Virus record (IMG/VR): IMGVR_UViG_3300032893_000010
Location: 1-64,000 of that record
Source: a virus
Length of the DNA: 64,000 nucleotides
Strand: one strand, 5' to 3'
In this document: one piece after another, positions 42,633-50,144 of the stretch
Numbering within the stretch: the stretch's first letter is position 1
Layout: every line of letters starts with the position of its first letter
Translations under genes and position numbers: made by a program
The notes under the pieces: generated by a model
What the model saw: the letters and a program-made list of their open reading frames with translations, nothing else
Told to the model about the DNA's origin: nothing
Databases searched by the model: none

Positions 42633-43551
42633 GTCACTGCTCGGAGAACTGGGAATAAAATATGACATCTCAGGTGACGAAGCTTATTCCAGTTGCCCTT
42701 TTCATTATCCTGACAGGCATGCTAGCTGGTATGTTAACATCAGATCCGGTTTGCATCATTGTTTCAGTTGTGGCGCTAAGGGTAATCTCGCTCATCTTGT
42801 TTCCTTCGTCAAGAATATCTCGTATCCTGAAGCGGTAATATACGTTAACGAGATAATAGGATGGGCAAGGGCAGATAGGTGGAGGGAGGATTATGAGAGC
42901 AGTAGTTATGCACCGCCTGCATACAGGATATCTGAGACGGATCTGGCAATGTTTGACTCCCCGCCTGTGGATTACATGGAACAAAGAGATCTCAGAGAAG
43001 AATACGTAAAGCTGTTTGGCGTTAAATGGAACACGGAAAATAAATCGTGGATACTTCCTATAAGAGACCCGTATACTTTCGATCTATGGGGATGGCAGGA
43101 GAAATTGGCTGATGGACGAGGATTCAGTAATAATCCAAGAGGTATTAAAAAATCCAAGACGTTGTTTGGCATTGACGTTGCTACAGATGGCGGCACCATT
43201 ATCCTGGTCGAGTCGCCACTTGACGCAGTGCGTGTGTCTTCTTTCGGAAGAGGAACTGGATTGGCTTGCTCGGGCCTACAGGTCAGCGATATCCAGCTCT
43301 CCTTTGTATTCGAACGCTCAGAACGAGTTGTACTGGCGCTTGATAACGATACTCCAGGAATACGAGATACAGCTAGAATATGCTCAGAGTATAAAGGACG
43401 CCCTCTGTGGATATACGACTATGGAATGAGCAAAGCTAAAGATCCTGGAGAGCAGACAGATGAGGAAATAATATGGAGCTTGGATAATATGAGATCAGGA
43501 TTGAGATGTCTAGCAGAACATGAAAAGAAACTTAAAAATCTACAGAGATAA
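42586..43551 (+). CDS. dnaG: DNA primase (CHC2 zinc finger and TOPRIM)
   Basis: 321 residues. CHC2-type zinc finger at residues 37-62 (Cys37, His40, Cys59, Cys62) in SCPFHYPD ... HHCFSCGAKGNLAHLV. TOPRIM domain from about residue 200 with IILVESPLDAVR (catalytic Glu about 209) and LALDNDTPG (about 249-257). Synthesises RNA primers. Shorter than bacterial DnaG because it lacks a helicase-interaction domain. Coupled downstream of the helicase genes. Confidence 0.88.
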   Translation: MSSSGSRYQTGASSIESLLGELGIKYDISGDEAYSSCPFHYPDRHASWYVNIRSGLHHCFSCGAKGNLAHLVSFVKNISYPEAVIYVNEIIGWARADRWREDYESSSYAPPAYRISETDLAMFDSPPVDYMEQRDLREEYVKLFGVKWNTENKSWILPIRDPYTFDLWGWQEKLADGRGFSNNPRGIKKSKTLFGIDVATDGGTIILVESPLDAVRVSSFGRGTGLACSGLQVSDIQLSFVFERSERVVLALDNDTPGIRDTARICSEYKGRPLWIYDYGMSKAKDPGEQTDEEIIWSLDNMRSGLRCLAEHEKKLKNLQR

Positions 43552-43690
43552 CAATGACTGGTGGGTAGGATGGTACAGAGGGCCGAATCATCACTATGTT
43601 ATATTGATACCCACGATAGTAATAAGATGGGAGAAGACCTTATCTAATGATAAGGTCTTGGCTCAAAGAAATGCGTTGGTGAAAAAATGA
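43520..43690 (+). CDS. 56-aa hypothetical protein
   Basis: Starts at ATG 43520 inside the primase 3' end and runs through the primase-methylase gap. Encodes MKRNLKIYRDNNDWWVGWYR, then GPNHHYVILIPTIVIRW and a basic tail. The W-W-x-G-W-Y-R-G-P-N-H-H-Y pattern looks conserved and folded, supporting a real gene. A 9-bp hairpin lies in its 3' part. Function unknown. Confidence 0.55.
   Translation: MKRNLKIYRDNNDWWVGWYRGPNHHYVILIPTIVIRWEKTLSNDKVLAQRNALVKK
43634..43659. repeat. 9-bp perfect hairpin
   Basis: Arms 43634-43642 and 43651-43659 with an 8-nt loop, inside the 3' part of the 56-aa ORF and 43 nt before the methylase start. No T-run follows. Possibly an operator or a transcript-stability hairpin. 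Confidence 0.45.
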
Positions 43691-43701
43691 GGAATAATTA
43701 A

Positions 43702-44409
43702 TTGCGCTACGTGGGAGGAAAGAGCAAGTTAGCTAAGAGAATTGCATCAGATATCCTAGCTCGCACTGACAAAAGAGATGTACTGATAGAGCCTTTCGTC
43801 GGCGGCGGGGCTGTCCTGGCAGAACTAGCACCAGCTTTCGATTGCGTATATGCTTCTGATATTCATGAGGATCTTATGCTCATGTGGAATAAGTTCTGGC
43901 ACTATAACTGGGAACCTGATAACTACTGCTCAGAACAGGAGTACCAGAGACTGAGATATGAGAAGCCGTCAGCCTTGAGAAGGCTGGTAGGATTCGGGCA
44001 GTCTTTCGGAGGTAAATGGTGGGGAGGTTATGCCAGGGGAAAGAAACCCAACGGTGAAGAAAGAAATTACCTTGACGAAACCATAAGAAATATAAAGAAT
44101 ATAATCAGCAAGCTCCCTGAGAATTCTCACTTTACTATCTCCTCATACAAAGACTGGAACCCGGTAGCAGGAGACGTTATCTACTGTGATCCTCCTTACG
44201 CCAGTACTCAAGGATATGGAGGCACTGATAGTTTCGATTCTCAAGAGTTCTGGAAAGTCATGGACGAGTGGAAGCAATTAGGTGCTGATGTATTCGTATC
44301 AGAATATAATGCTCCTGACAGCTGGAAAGAGATAGCATCTTATCCTCATAGGATGGAACTGTCTCTGATACAGGATAGGAGACAGACAACAGAAAGATTG
44401 TGGCATTAG
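43702..44409 (+). CDS. dam: DNA adenine methylase (D12 class)
   Basis: 235 residues from TTG behind AGGAA. The N-terminus RYVGGKSKLAKRI and IEPFVGGGAVLAEL (residues 30-42) form the SAM-binding loop. Catalytic DPPY is at residues 163-166 (CDPPYASTQGYGG). This is the D12/Dam-like N6-adenine methyltransferase architecture. It may protect phage DNA from restriction. Overlaps the next gene by 10 nt. Confidence 0.85.
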   Translation: MRYVGGKSKLAKRIASDILARTDKRDVLIEPFVGGGAVLAELAPAFDCVYASDIHEDLMLMWNKFWHYNWEPDNYCSEQEYQRLRYEKPSALRRLVGFGQSFGGKWWGGYARGKKPNGEERNYLDETIRNIKNIISKLPENSHFTISSYKDWNPVAGDVIYCDPPYASTQGYGGTDSFDSQEFWKVMDEWKQLGADVFVSEYNAPDSWKEIASYPHRMELSLIQDRRQTTERLWH

Positions 44410-47093
44410 TGTTTAACGGTAAGCTGCATCCATATCAGGAGGAAGTAGTAAAGAGATTCCTGGAACGCAAGAGCTTATTACTAGCCTATGGTTGCGGGAC
44501 AGGAAAGGCCCAGAGTATCAGTGAGCCTGTCCTAACTCCGAATGGATGGAAAGAAATAGGAAAACTTCAAGTTGGAGACTATGTAATAGGGAAGGGCGGT
44601 AAACCGACTGAGGTAACGGGGGTCTTCCCGCAGACGGATAGATCAATCTATAAAATAACTATGAATGACGGGTCATATACTTTTGCTACGAAAGATCACC
44701 TGTGGTCCGTACGGCGTAGAGCTAAAGACAACTGGCATGTGAAGACCACCCAGGAATTGCTAGACTCAGGTTTGAGCATTCAAAGAAAAAGTCATGATGT
44801 CAGGACTAACGGACGAGCTTCTGACGCTCCGGGTTGTAAATATCAGATACCAGTGGTAGATGCTGTAGCATTCGGGTATAGCAAGCTTCCAGTTGACCCG
44901 TATTTGCTGGGAGCTATTTTGGGAGACGGGTGCGTCACAGCATCTAATCCTACTATTACTTTTTCTACGGCTGACTCTGAAATGATAAGTAATATGGAAG
45001 TTCTGCTTCCTGATGGAGTTTCTATCAAGAAAGGTGACGGATACAATTACAGGTTAGTCTCTACAAGAGGAAAGCCTAATCTACTGCTTGATGCTGTAAG
45101 AAGTTTAGGAATTTACGGTACAGATTCAAGCACAAAGTTCATTCCAGAAAACTACTTAATGGCTTGCACACCTGACAGGATTGCTCTGTTGCAAGGTTTA
45201 ATGGATACTGACGGTACTGTAGACAAAAGACAACCTTCATCAATATCTTTTTGTACGGTAAGTGAGGCTCTTAAAGACGGGGTAGTCGAGTTAGTTCAGT
45301 CTTTGGGTGGTACAGCCAGGGTTACTTCTAAAATTCCTGTCCTTAAATATAAAGGCGAGTATAAAAAAGGAAAGCTGGCATATATGGTGAGCATACGACT
45401 TCCTAGCGCAGTTCAGCCGTTTAGGTTAACTAGGAAAGAAGCTCCGTATACGCCAGTAAATAACCTAACTCGTTACATAAAAACCATAGAATATAGCCAC
45501 GAAGAAGATTCTGTTTGCATATCAGTAGCAGCAGAAGACAACCTATACGTAACCAGGAACTATATTGTCACGCACAACACAGTAATGTCTATTGCCATTG
45601 CAGAGGAACTTCTAGCATCTGGTGAAGTAGATCAGGTGCTAGTTCTCTGTCCTGCTTCACTCAAATATCAGTGGCGCGATAAGATAAAACAGTTCACGGA
45701 CAGTTCAGTTATGGTAGTAGACGGTCCTAAGCGCATAAGGACAGGACAGTACGCATCTCAACGGGGAGAAATACCAGCTTGTGAGTATCTGATAGGCTCA
45801 TACGACGGTGTTATCTATGATCACGAGGACATGTCAGCAGTGAATCCAGGCATGGTCATAGCTGATGAAGTGTCAGCTATCAAGTCTTTCAAGGCTCAGG
45901 GATCCAAGAGAGTAAAGAAACTGTTCGGTAAGACACCTTACCGTCTTGGCCTTACAGCTACTCCTATAGAGAACAAGCCAGAAGAATTATATTCCATCAT
46001 GCAATGGATAGACCCCACAGTATTAGGAAGGTACGATTTATTTGAGCGAGCATACATCACGAGAAATTCAAAAGGATGGGTCGTGGAGTATAAAAACCTT
46101 GACGTTCTACGGGAGCGGATGGGAGATGCACTTAGCAGGAAAACAAGACATGATCCTGAGGTACGACCATACCTTCCAGACGTTGATGAAGCTACCTGGG
46201 AAGTTCACATTGATTCTATTCCGTTGGGGAAAGCGTATGAGAAGATATGCCAGGATATGCTGTCACATATTGAAGAGAATGCATATAAATATGACAGTGA
46301 CATAAACCTGATGAACATGGTTCCTGGTTTCGATGATTCAACACCAGATGGTGAGCTTATGTCCATGCACATGTGCGCTGAGATGCTGCTTAATCATCCT
46401 GAACTTGTCATATGGTCAGCTAATATGTACGAGGGCGATTCTCCTGAAGGCTCTGCCTATGCTAAGCACCTGAAAGATTCAGGTCTCCTGTACAGCATTC
46501 ATAACAGTCCTAAGATGGATCTGCTACTGGAAGAGCTGGATCTGCTACTGGCCGATCCTGATAGTAAGGTGATAATAGTCTCCAGGTATAAGTACATGCT
46601 TGACATTATCAGCATGCATCTCAAGGGAGAGTATAAGCACGTGAAATTCACGGGAGACATGACAGCGACACAGAAGAACATAGCAGTTGGCTTGTTCAGC
46701 CAGCCTGAGTACAGGATTTTCCTGACATCACATGCAGGCGGCTACGGTCTTGACTTGTACATGGCTGACTACCTGATTAACTATGACATTCCATGGTCGG
46801 CGGGAACTAAAGACCAGATTAACTCAAGACATGTAAGAGCATCGTCAGGCTTCGATAAGGTGTATGTACGTAATCTGGTAACTAAAGATACTGTGGAGGA
46901 GAGGAAGTACAGGGTGCTGGAAAGAAAAGGACAGATAATATCATCTGTGATGGATGGTGCTGATATAACGACAGTCGATGTCGGATCGGATTATCTCAGG
47001 ACGCACCTGGAGAAAGTTCTAGGAAAACCCTTGACAGACCGGGCCGCCCGTGCTAAACTGGGTAGCAGTCAATTTACTGAGGAGGCGTCATGA
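44400..47093 (+). CDS. SNF2-like DNA helicase with intein
   Basis: 897 residues as read from GTG 44400, about 540 after splicing. Walker A is GCGTGK|T, split by the intein. Domain I continues with VLVLCPASLKYQWRDKIKQF, motif II VIADEVSAIKSF and motif III LGLTATPIENKPEELY. Domain II has KVIIVSRYKYMLDIIS, LTSHAGGYGLDLYMADYLIN and the Q-I-N-S-R-x-x-R motif VI. This is an SF2/SNF2 translocase, probably for recombination or replication restart. A strong promoter overlaps its 3' end. Confidence 0.88.
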   Translation: MALVFNGKLHPYQEEVVKRFLERKSLLLAYGCGTGKAQSISEPVLTPNGWKEIGKLQVGDYVIGKGGKPTEVTGVFPQTDRSIYKITMNDGSYTFATKDHLWSVRRRAKDNWHVKTTQELLDSGLSIQRKSHDVRTNGRASDAPGCKYQIPVVDAVAFGYSKLPVDPYLLGAILGDGCVTASNPTITFSTADSEMISNMEVLLPDGVSIKKGDGYNYRLVSTRGKPNLLLDAVRSLGIYGTDSSTKFIPENYLMACTPDRIALLQGLMDTDGTVDKRQPSSISFCTVSEALKDGVVELVQSLGGTARVTSKIPVLKYKGEYKKGKLAYMVSIRLPSAVQPFRLTRKEAPYTPVNNLTRYIKTIEYSHEEDSVCISVAAEDNLYVTRNYIVTHNTVMSIAIAEELLASGEVDQVLVLCPASLKYQWRDKIKQFTDSSVMVVDGPKRIRTGQYASQRGEIPACEYLIGSYDGVIYDHEDMSAVNPGMVIADEVSAIKSFKAQGSKRVKKLFGKTPYRLGLTATPIENKPEELYSIMQWIDPTVLGRYDLFERAYITRNSKGWVVEYKNLDVLRERMGDALSRKTRHDPEVRPYLPDVDEATWEVHIDSIPLGKAYEKICQDMLSHIEENAYKYDSDINLMNMVPGFDDSTPDGELMSMHMCAEMLLNHPELVIWSANMYEGDSPEGSAYAKHLKDSGLLYSIHNSPKMDLLLEELDLLLADPDSKVIIVSRYKYMLDIISMHLKGEYKHVKFTGDMTATQKNIAVGLFSQPEYRIFLTSHAGGYGLDLYMADYLINYDIPWSAGTKDQINSRHVRASSGFDKVYVRNLVTKDTVEERKYRVLERKGQIISSVMDGADITTVDVGSDYLRTHLEKVLGKPLTDRAARAKLGSSQFTEEAS
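44508..45578 (+). mobile_element. Helicase intein (Ala-1 type) with LAGLIDADG endonuclease
   Basis: 357 residues beginning with Ala (AQSISEPVLTPNGWKEIG, block A), not Cys or Ser, followed by a block B-like YTFATKDHLWSV. Endonuclease helices are LLGAILGDGCV and LLQGLMDTDGTVD. It ends NYIVTHN, followed by Thr+1. The insertion point is between Lys and Thr of the Walker A motif, so the helicase is inactive until splicing. Ala-1 inteins use a modified splicing route. Confidence 0.9.
47031..47059 (+). promoter_or_regulatory. Strong sigma70-like promoter
   Basis: TTGACA 47031-47036, 17-nt spacer, TAAACT 47054-47059. Lies in the last codons of the helicase gene, 31 nt upstream of the ATG at 47090. 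Drives a unit of zinc-ribbon and Cys-rich microproteins and the MerR-like regulator. Its spacer contains GGGCCG, as does the palindrome near the 38666 promoter. Confidence 0.75.
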
Positions 47094-47224
47094 AAACCAC
47101 GGTCCCGGCGAAGTGCCCCAAGTGCAAGAGCACTCACATTTATGAGGTAGCAAAAGATGAAAATACCTATACTGTAGTGTGGGCTTGCTATGACTGCGGT
47201 CATATATGGAGGATAAGCACATGA
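47090..47224 (+). CDS. Zinc-ribbon microprotein
   Basis: 44 residues, GAGGAGG ribosome binding site. Two C-x2-C knuckles (KCPKCKST and ACYDCGHIW) about 22 residues apart form a classical zinc ribbon of the type found in RNA polymerase or transcription-factor modules. First gene behind the 47031 promoter. Could be a transcription modulator; unproven. Confidence 0.6.
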   Translation: MKTTVPAKCPKCKSTHIYEVAKDENTYTVVWACYDCGHIWRIST

Positions 47225-47370
47225 TGCCGGTAATGAGATGTCCTAGGTGCAACGAGTGGTGCAGTACAGCCAATCAGTTCCTTTTCAGGACAAGAGAAGA
47301 CGAGAAGAATGACAGGCCGGGCGTCATGTACAATGACTGCAAGTATTGCGGGCATCAATGGCCAGCATAG
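47221..47370 (+). CDS. Zinc-ribbon microprotein 2
   Basis: 49 residues, ATGA overlap. Knuckles RCPRCNEWC and DCKYCGHQW, which mirror those of the previous gene (C-G-H-x-W at the second knuckle), so the two are probable paralogues. Role unknown. Confidence 0.6.
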   Translation: MMPVMRCPRCNEWCSTANQFLFRTREDEKNDRPGVMYNDCKYCGHQWPA

Positions 47371-47786
47371 AAGAACATGAGAGATGGGCTTTATCCTATC
47401 TTCTCGTGACTCATGACGAGAATCATATCAAGGAGAAGAGATCTGAGCTTAGGAGTAATCTTCATGACCACATCCTGGAGCACGGAGAAGAAGACGAAGA
47501 CGGCAATCTTATAGTCTATTTCGATGAGCCTAAGACTGTGGATGGGGAGACCTGGTTCAAGGGCCTGATGCTCCAGCGCAGGGTTTCAGAGTATGTGGAT
47601 GAGGATAAGGTCTGGGAGCTGGTGAGGAAACACGATCTCGGGGATATGTGCCTGAAAACTGTTGAGGTTCTGGACCTGGACATGTTCTATGCTGCCAACC
47701 AGCAAGGCTTGATCTCAGATGAAGAACTGGATTCTGTATTGACACAGGAGAAATCGTGGGCGCTCGTGAAGATAAAGGCTCTGTAG
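47358..47786 (+). CDS. Hypothetical acidic protein
   Basis: 142 residues. Start ATG 47358; a TTG 12 nt upstream is less likely. Acidic and helical, with NHIKEKRSELRSNLHDHILE, a predicted coiled region, and LDSVLTQEKSWALVKIKAL at the end. No family recognised. It overlaps zinc-ribbon 2 by 13 nt and the next microprotein by 31 nt. Confidence 0.5.
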   Translation: MASIEEHERWALSYLLVTHDENHIKEKRSELRSNLHDHILEHGEEDEDGNLIVYFDEPKTVDGETWFKGLMLQRRVSEYVDEDKVWELVRKHDLGDMCLKTVEVLDLDMFYAANQQGLISDEELDSVLTQEKSWALVKIKAL

Positions 47787-47902
47787 CGCATGAGCTGAAG
47801 ATGTGCTCCTGTGATTGCAAGGAATGTGACGCAGGCAAGGCGATAAATAACAAGTGGTATCACTGCCTTAAGCATGAGAACGGATGTCATCGGATATGCT
47901 AG
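47756..47902 (+). CDS. Cys/His-rich microprotein, family member 5
   Basis: 48 residues from GTG 47756, which has AGGAG 5 nt upstream; the internal ATG 47801 would still keep the whole motif. Core MCSCDCKECD, then YHCLKHENGCHRIC. Full eight-ligand family pattern with the longest inter-half spacer here. Coupled to member 6. Confidence 0.7.
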   Translation: MGAREDKGSVAHELKMCSCDCKECDAGKAINNKWYHCLKHENGCHRIC

Positions 47903-48033
47903 GGTGGGGAAGCAAGAAGCCTGAGCACGAAAATTATGACATAAGCCTTTGCCGGTGCTTGTGCAGGAGGTGCGATTCAGTAGTGGCTTTTGATCATTGC
48001 CAGAACACGCGAAAAGGATGTCATATGGGATGA
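47896..48033 (+). CDS. Cys/His-rich microprotein, family member 6
   Basis: 45 residues. Core LCRCLCRRCD, then DHCQNTRKGCHMG. The last Cys of the family motif is missing because the protein stops after C-H-M-G. Starts 7 nt before the stop of member 5, so it is translationally coupled. Confidence 0.7.
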   Translation: MLGWGSKKPEHENYDISLCRCLCRRCDSVVAFDHCQNTRKGCHMG

Positions 48034-48140
48034 ATTTCCTGAAGAATAAGAAATGTGATTGCCTTTGCTTTGAGTGCTGTAGTTTCATTCATTGCGGAAG
48101 ACATAAGAAAGGTTGTCATAAGGATTGCGACCATGACTGA
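48030..48140 (+). CDS. Cys/His-rich microprotein, family member 7
   Basis: 36 residues. Core KCDCLCFECC, then IHCGRHKKGCHKDC, with a short inter-half spacer like member 3. ATGA overlap with member 6. Its 3' end overlaps the MerR-like gene start, so all three peptides and the regulator are probably made together. Confidence 0.7.
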   Translation: MNFLKNKKCDCLCFECCSFIHCGRHKKGCHKDCDHD

Positions 48141-48552
48141 GTTCTATCCAGGCAGCAGTAAGAGAAGAAGGAACTATGAAGACCAGGCTGGGAAAGCTGA
48201 AGACGAGAATTCTCTTGAGGATTTTGATCTGGGCAAATCAAAGACGTATCTCCTGAACAACCAAAGAGTAGAGTTGTATCCTTTAGGTTCCCTGGCTGCC
48301 GCTCTTAACAGGGCTCCGGTTACTATAAGGAAACTGGAGAAAGAAGGAATAATCCCTAAGGCCACGATGATACTTCCCTCTCATGACGAAAGAGGAACCA
48401 GAAGGCTTTACACCAGGGAGCAGATTGCGGGACTCAGGAAGGCTGCCGAGGAAGAGGGAGTGTTGTGTCCTAGTCCTAATGGTAAATGGAGAGCTATTGA
48501 AGAAACTAATTTCAGGGAGAAAGCTCTCTCAGTATTCAAGGAGAACAAGTGA
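48133..48552 (+). CDS. MerR-like HTH transcriptional regulator
   Basis: 139 residues. Start set at ATG 48133; an in-frame start at 48055 would run over member 7. A winged-helix MerR pattern is visible: YPLGSLAAALNRAPVTIRKL (helix-turn-helix), then EGIIPKATMILP and TRRLYTREQIAGLRKAAEEE. Residues 1-35 are charged. It probably binds DNA as a regulator of phage early genes. No metal-ligand Cys at the C-terminus. Confidence 0.65.
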   Translation: MTEFYPGSSKRRRNYEDQAGKAEDENSLEDFDLGKSKTYLLNNQRVELYPLGSLAAALNRAPVTIRKLEKEGIIPKATMILPSHDERGTRRLYTREQIAGLRKAAEEEGVLCPSPNGKWRAIEETNFREKALSVFKENK

Positions 48553-48671
48553 CAGATTGCAGCAAAGACGGTCATGTTTTTCCTGGTTACCCTGACCGGG
48601 TAACCATGTCAGAAGAGTATTACGATTGCATGAGAGATGATTGTGATTACGTGGACAGAAGAATAAAGTGA
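48549..48671 (+). CDS. 40-aa zinc-knuckle-like peptide
   Basis: GTG start overlapping the previous stop. Encodes MTDCSKDGHVFPGYPDRVTM and a C-terminal YYDCMRDDCDYVDRRIK: C-x4-H plus C-x4-C. An 8-bp hairpin (48585-48592 with 48598-48605) lies within it. Function unknown. Confidence 0.45.
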   Translation: MTDCSKDGHVFPGYPDRVTMSEEYYDCMRDDCDYVDRRIK

Positions 48672-48907
48672 TCATAAAAAGAACAAGAGCTTATACTGTG
48701 AACATGGGTAACTATGAGTCCTTCAGGACTGAGGCTACCGTTGAAGTTGACACAGACCAGTTAGCGATAGAAGAAGGAACATCTCCTGCTGACGCAGGAT
48801 TCGAATACGCAGATGAGCTGCTGACGAAAGCACTAGCTAAAGATCTTAAAGAAGCCGCAGAAGTTACGAATATCAAAGACTCATTCGTATTAACTATGGA
48901 GTTGTAA
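48668..48907 (+). CDS. Conserved phage hypothetical
   Basis: 79 residues from GTG. Contains TRAYTVNMGNYESFRTEATV, then EVDTDQLAIEEGTSPADAG. The N-Y-E-S-x-R-x-E-A-x-V pattern is reminiscent of small phage proteins encoded beside replication genes. Immediately upstream of the SSB candidate. Role unknown. Confidence 0.5.
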   Translation: MIIKRTRAYTVNMGNYESFRTEATVEVDTDQLAIEEGTSPADAGFEYADELLTKALAKDLKEAAEVTNIKDSFVLTMEL

Positions 48908-48908
48908 C

Positions 48909-49619
48909 ATGGCGATAGAGAGAAAAAGAGCGCAGACACCAGATACGTCAGGATTAAGCGAGTTCGCACCTAGAGAAAGAGTAACTAAAGAAGTGCAAGA
49001 ATCACATGATTTCATCAAGCCTGGATGGGCAGTGGGCAAGAATCGCTATTCTAATTCAGGCGAGAAAGCAGACTATTTCAGCATCAAGAAGTTCGAGGAA
49101 GAGATAATCATCAAGTTCTTGGATGATGTGTCCTTCGCTCCGGTTTTCCAGCATTGGGTATTGATGGAGGGAGGGAAGAGAAGACCTTTCACTTGCATAG
49201 TAAAGGAATGTCCTCTTTGCGAGAGAGGAGACACGCCTAAGAGCTGTGACTATATCAATCTCGTAGAGCTGTCAGCTAAGTCACCGGATGACGAGAAGTA
49301 TCCAGAGCCTGTTCTCAAGCTGTGGTCTGCCTCACCTTCACCTGCTGCCGCTATCAAGCAGAGGGCAGAAAACAAGAGAAGCTCCCCTATCAACAGGAAG
49401 GGATTGTACTTTGCGGCATTCAAGGTTAACGGCAAGAATGACATCCCGGAGTATCATCTTGATCCTGTGAGGGAAGACGAGCTTGATGACTATGCCGTGC
49501 AGCCTCTGACCGATGAGCAACTAGCCAAGTTCAACTCTGAGAAGTATGATAAATCCGTAGTTAAGGTGCACACTAAGTCAGAGCTGGAAGAGATTGCAGA
49601 AAAGTATCTAGAGGATTAA
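48909..49619 (+). CDS. Single-stranded DNA-binding protein candidate
   Basis: 236 residues. Contains KADYFSIKKFEEEIIIKFLD, FAPVFQHWVLMEGGKRRPFT and KECPLCERGDTP (zinc-binding pair), then KGLYFAAFKVNGKNDIPEYH and a strongly acidic C-terminus. This order (OB-like core plus zinc insertion and acidic tail) fits gp32-like phage SSBs. Its place among replication genes supports this. The ssDNA-binding role is inferred. Confidence 0.6.
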   Translation: MAIERKRAQTPDTSGLSEFAPRERVTKEVQESHDFIKPGWAVGKNRYSNSGEKADYFSIKKFEEEIIIKFLDDVSFAPVFQHWVLMEGGKRRPFTCIVKECPLCERGDTPKSCDYINLVELSAKSPDDEKYPEPVLKLWSASPSPAAAIKQRAENKRSSPINRKGLYFAAFKVNGKNDIPEYHLDPVREDELDDYAVQPLTDEQLAKFNSEKYDKSVVKVHTKSELEEIAEKYLED

Positions 49620-49632
49620 ATGGAGGATTTGA

Positions 49633-49839
49633 ATGCGCAAGTCTAAGATTGAAACGCACCAGTATGACCTGAATTACGCAGATCTTGTTAAGCTGCTGGA
49701 CCTAAAGCAGAATCAGACTGTGGTTGACATAACAGTGTCAGGAGGACTGAGCAAGACATCGGGACCCTGGGCAGTAAAGTTCAGGGTGCAGACTACTGAG
49801 TCTGAGACGCTGGAAATTCCGTCGTATACTGAAAAGTAA
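49633..49839 (+). CDS. Small hypothetical protein
   Basis: 68 residues with GGAGG upstream. Contains LNYADLVKLLDLKQNQTVVD and ITVSGGLSKTSGPWAVKFRV. Compact alpha/beta. It overlaps the HNH gene by one nucleotide. No family recognised. Confidence 0.5.
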   Translation: MRKSKIETHQYDLNYADLVKLLDLKQNQTVVDITVSGGLSKTSGPWAVKFRVQTTESETLEIPSYTEK

Positions 49840-50144
49840 TGGCTAGTGACTACCATAGCAGGTTAAGAGCAGAAGTTCTGGATCATTACGGCAGGTCGTG
49901 TGCTTGCTGTGGCGAGACAGAACTTCTGTTTCTCTGCATCGATCATAAGAATAATAACGGATATGCTCATAGGAAAGAGCTGAAAAGCAGGTCATCTGCT
50001 ACTTTATACAGATGGCTGATAAAAGAGGGATTCCCTGAGGATTTCCAGACCTTATGCTATAACTGCAATCACGGCAAGAAACTGAACGGAGGTGGGTGTC
50101 CTCATGTTACCTCAAGGAATAGTAACCTCAGAGTCGCAGCTTAG
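49839..50144 (+). CDS. HNH endonuclease
   Basis: 101 residues. CACCGETELLFLCIDHKNNN (zinc Cys pair and the H of an I-D-H motif), then AHRKELKSRSSATLYRWLIK and FQTLCYNCNHGKKLNGG with a second Cys pair. This matches phage HNH homing-type nucleases. It overlaps the 5' end of the DNA polymerase gene by 41 nt, as if homing into it. Confidence 0.8.
   Translation: MASDYHSRLRAEVLDHYGRSCACCGETELLFLCIDHKNNNGYAHRKELKSRSSATLYRWLIKEGFPEDFQTLCYNCNHGKKLNGGGCPHVTSRNSNLRVAA

Noticed and set aside
48055-48132. Earlier start for the MerR-like gene
   Set aside because: The extra residues are the shifted reading of Cys/His microprotein 7; ATG 48133 fits the HTH family.
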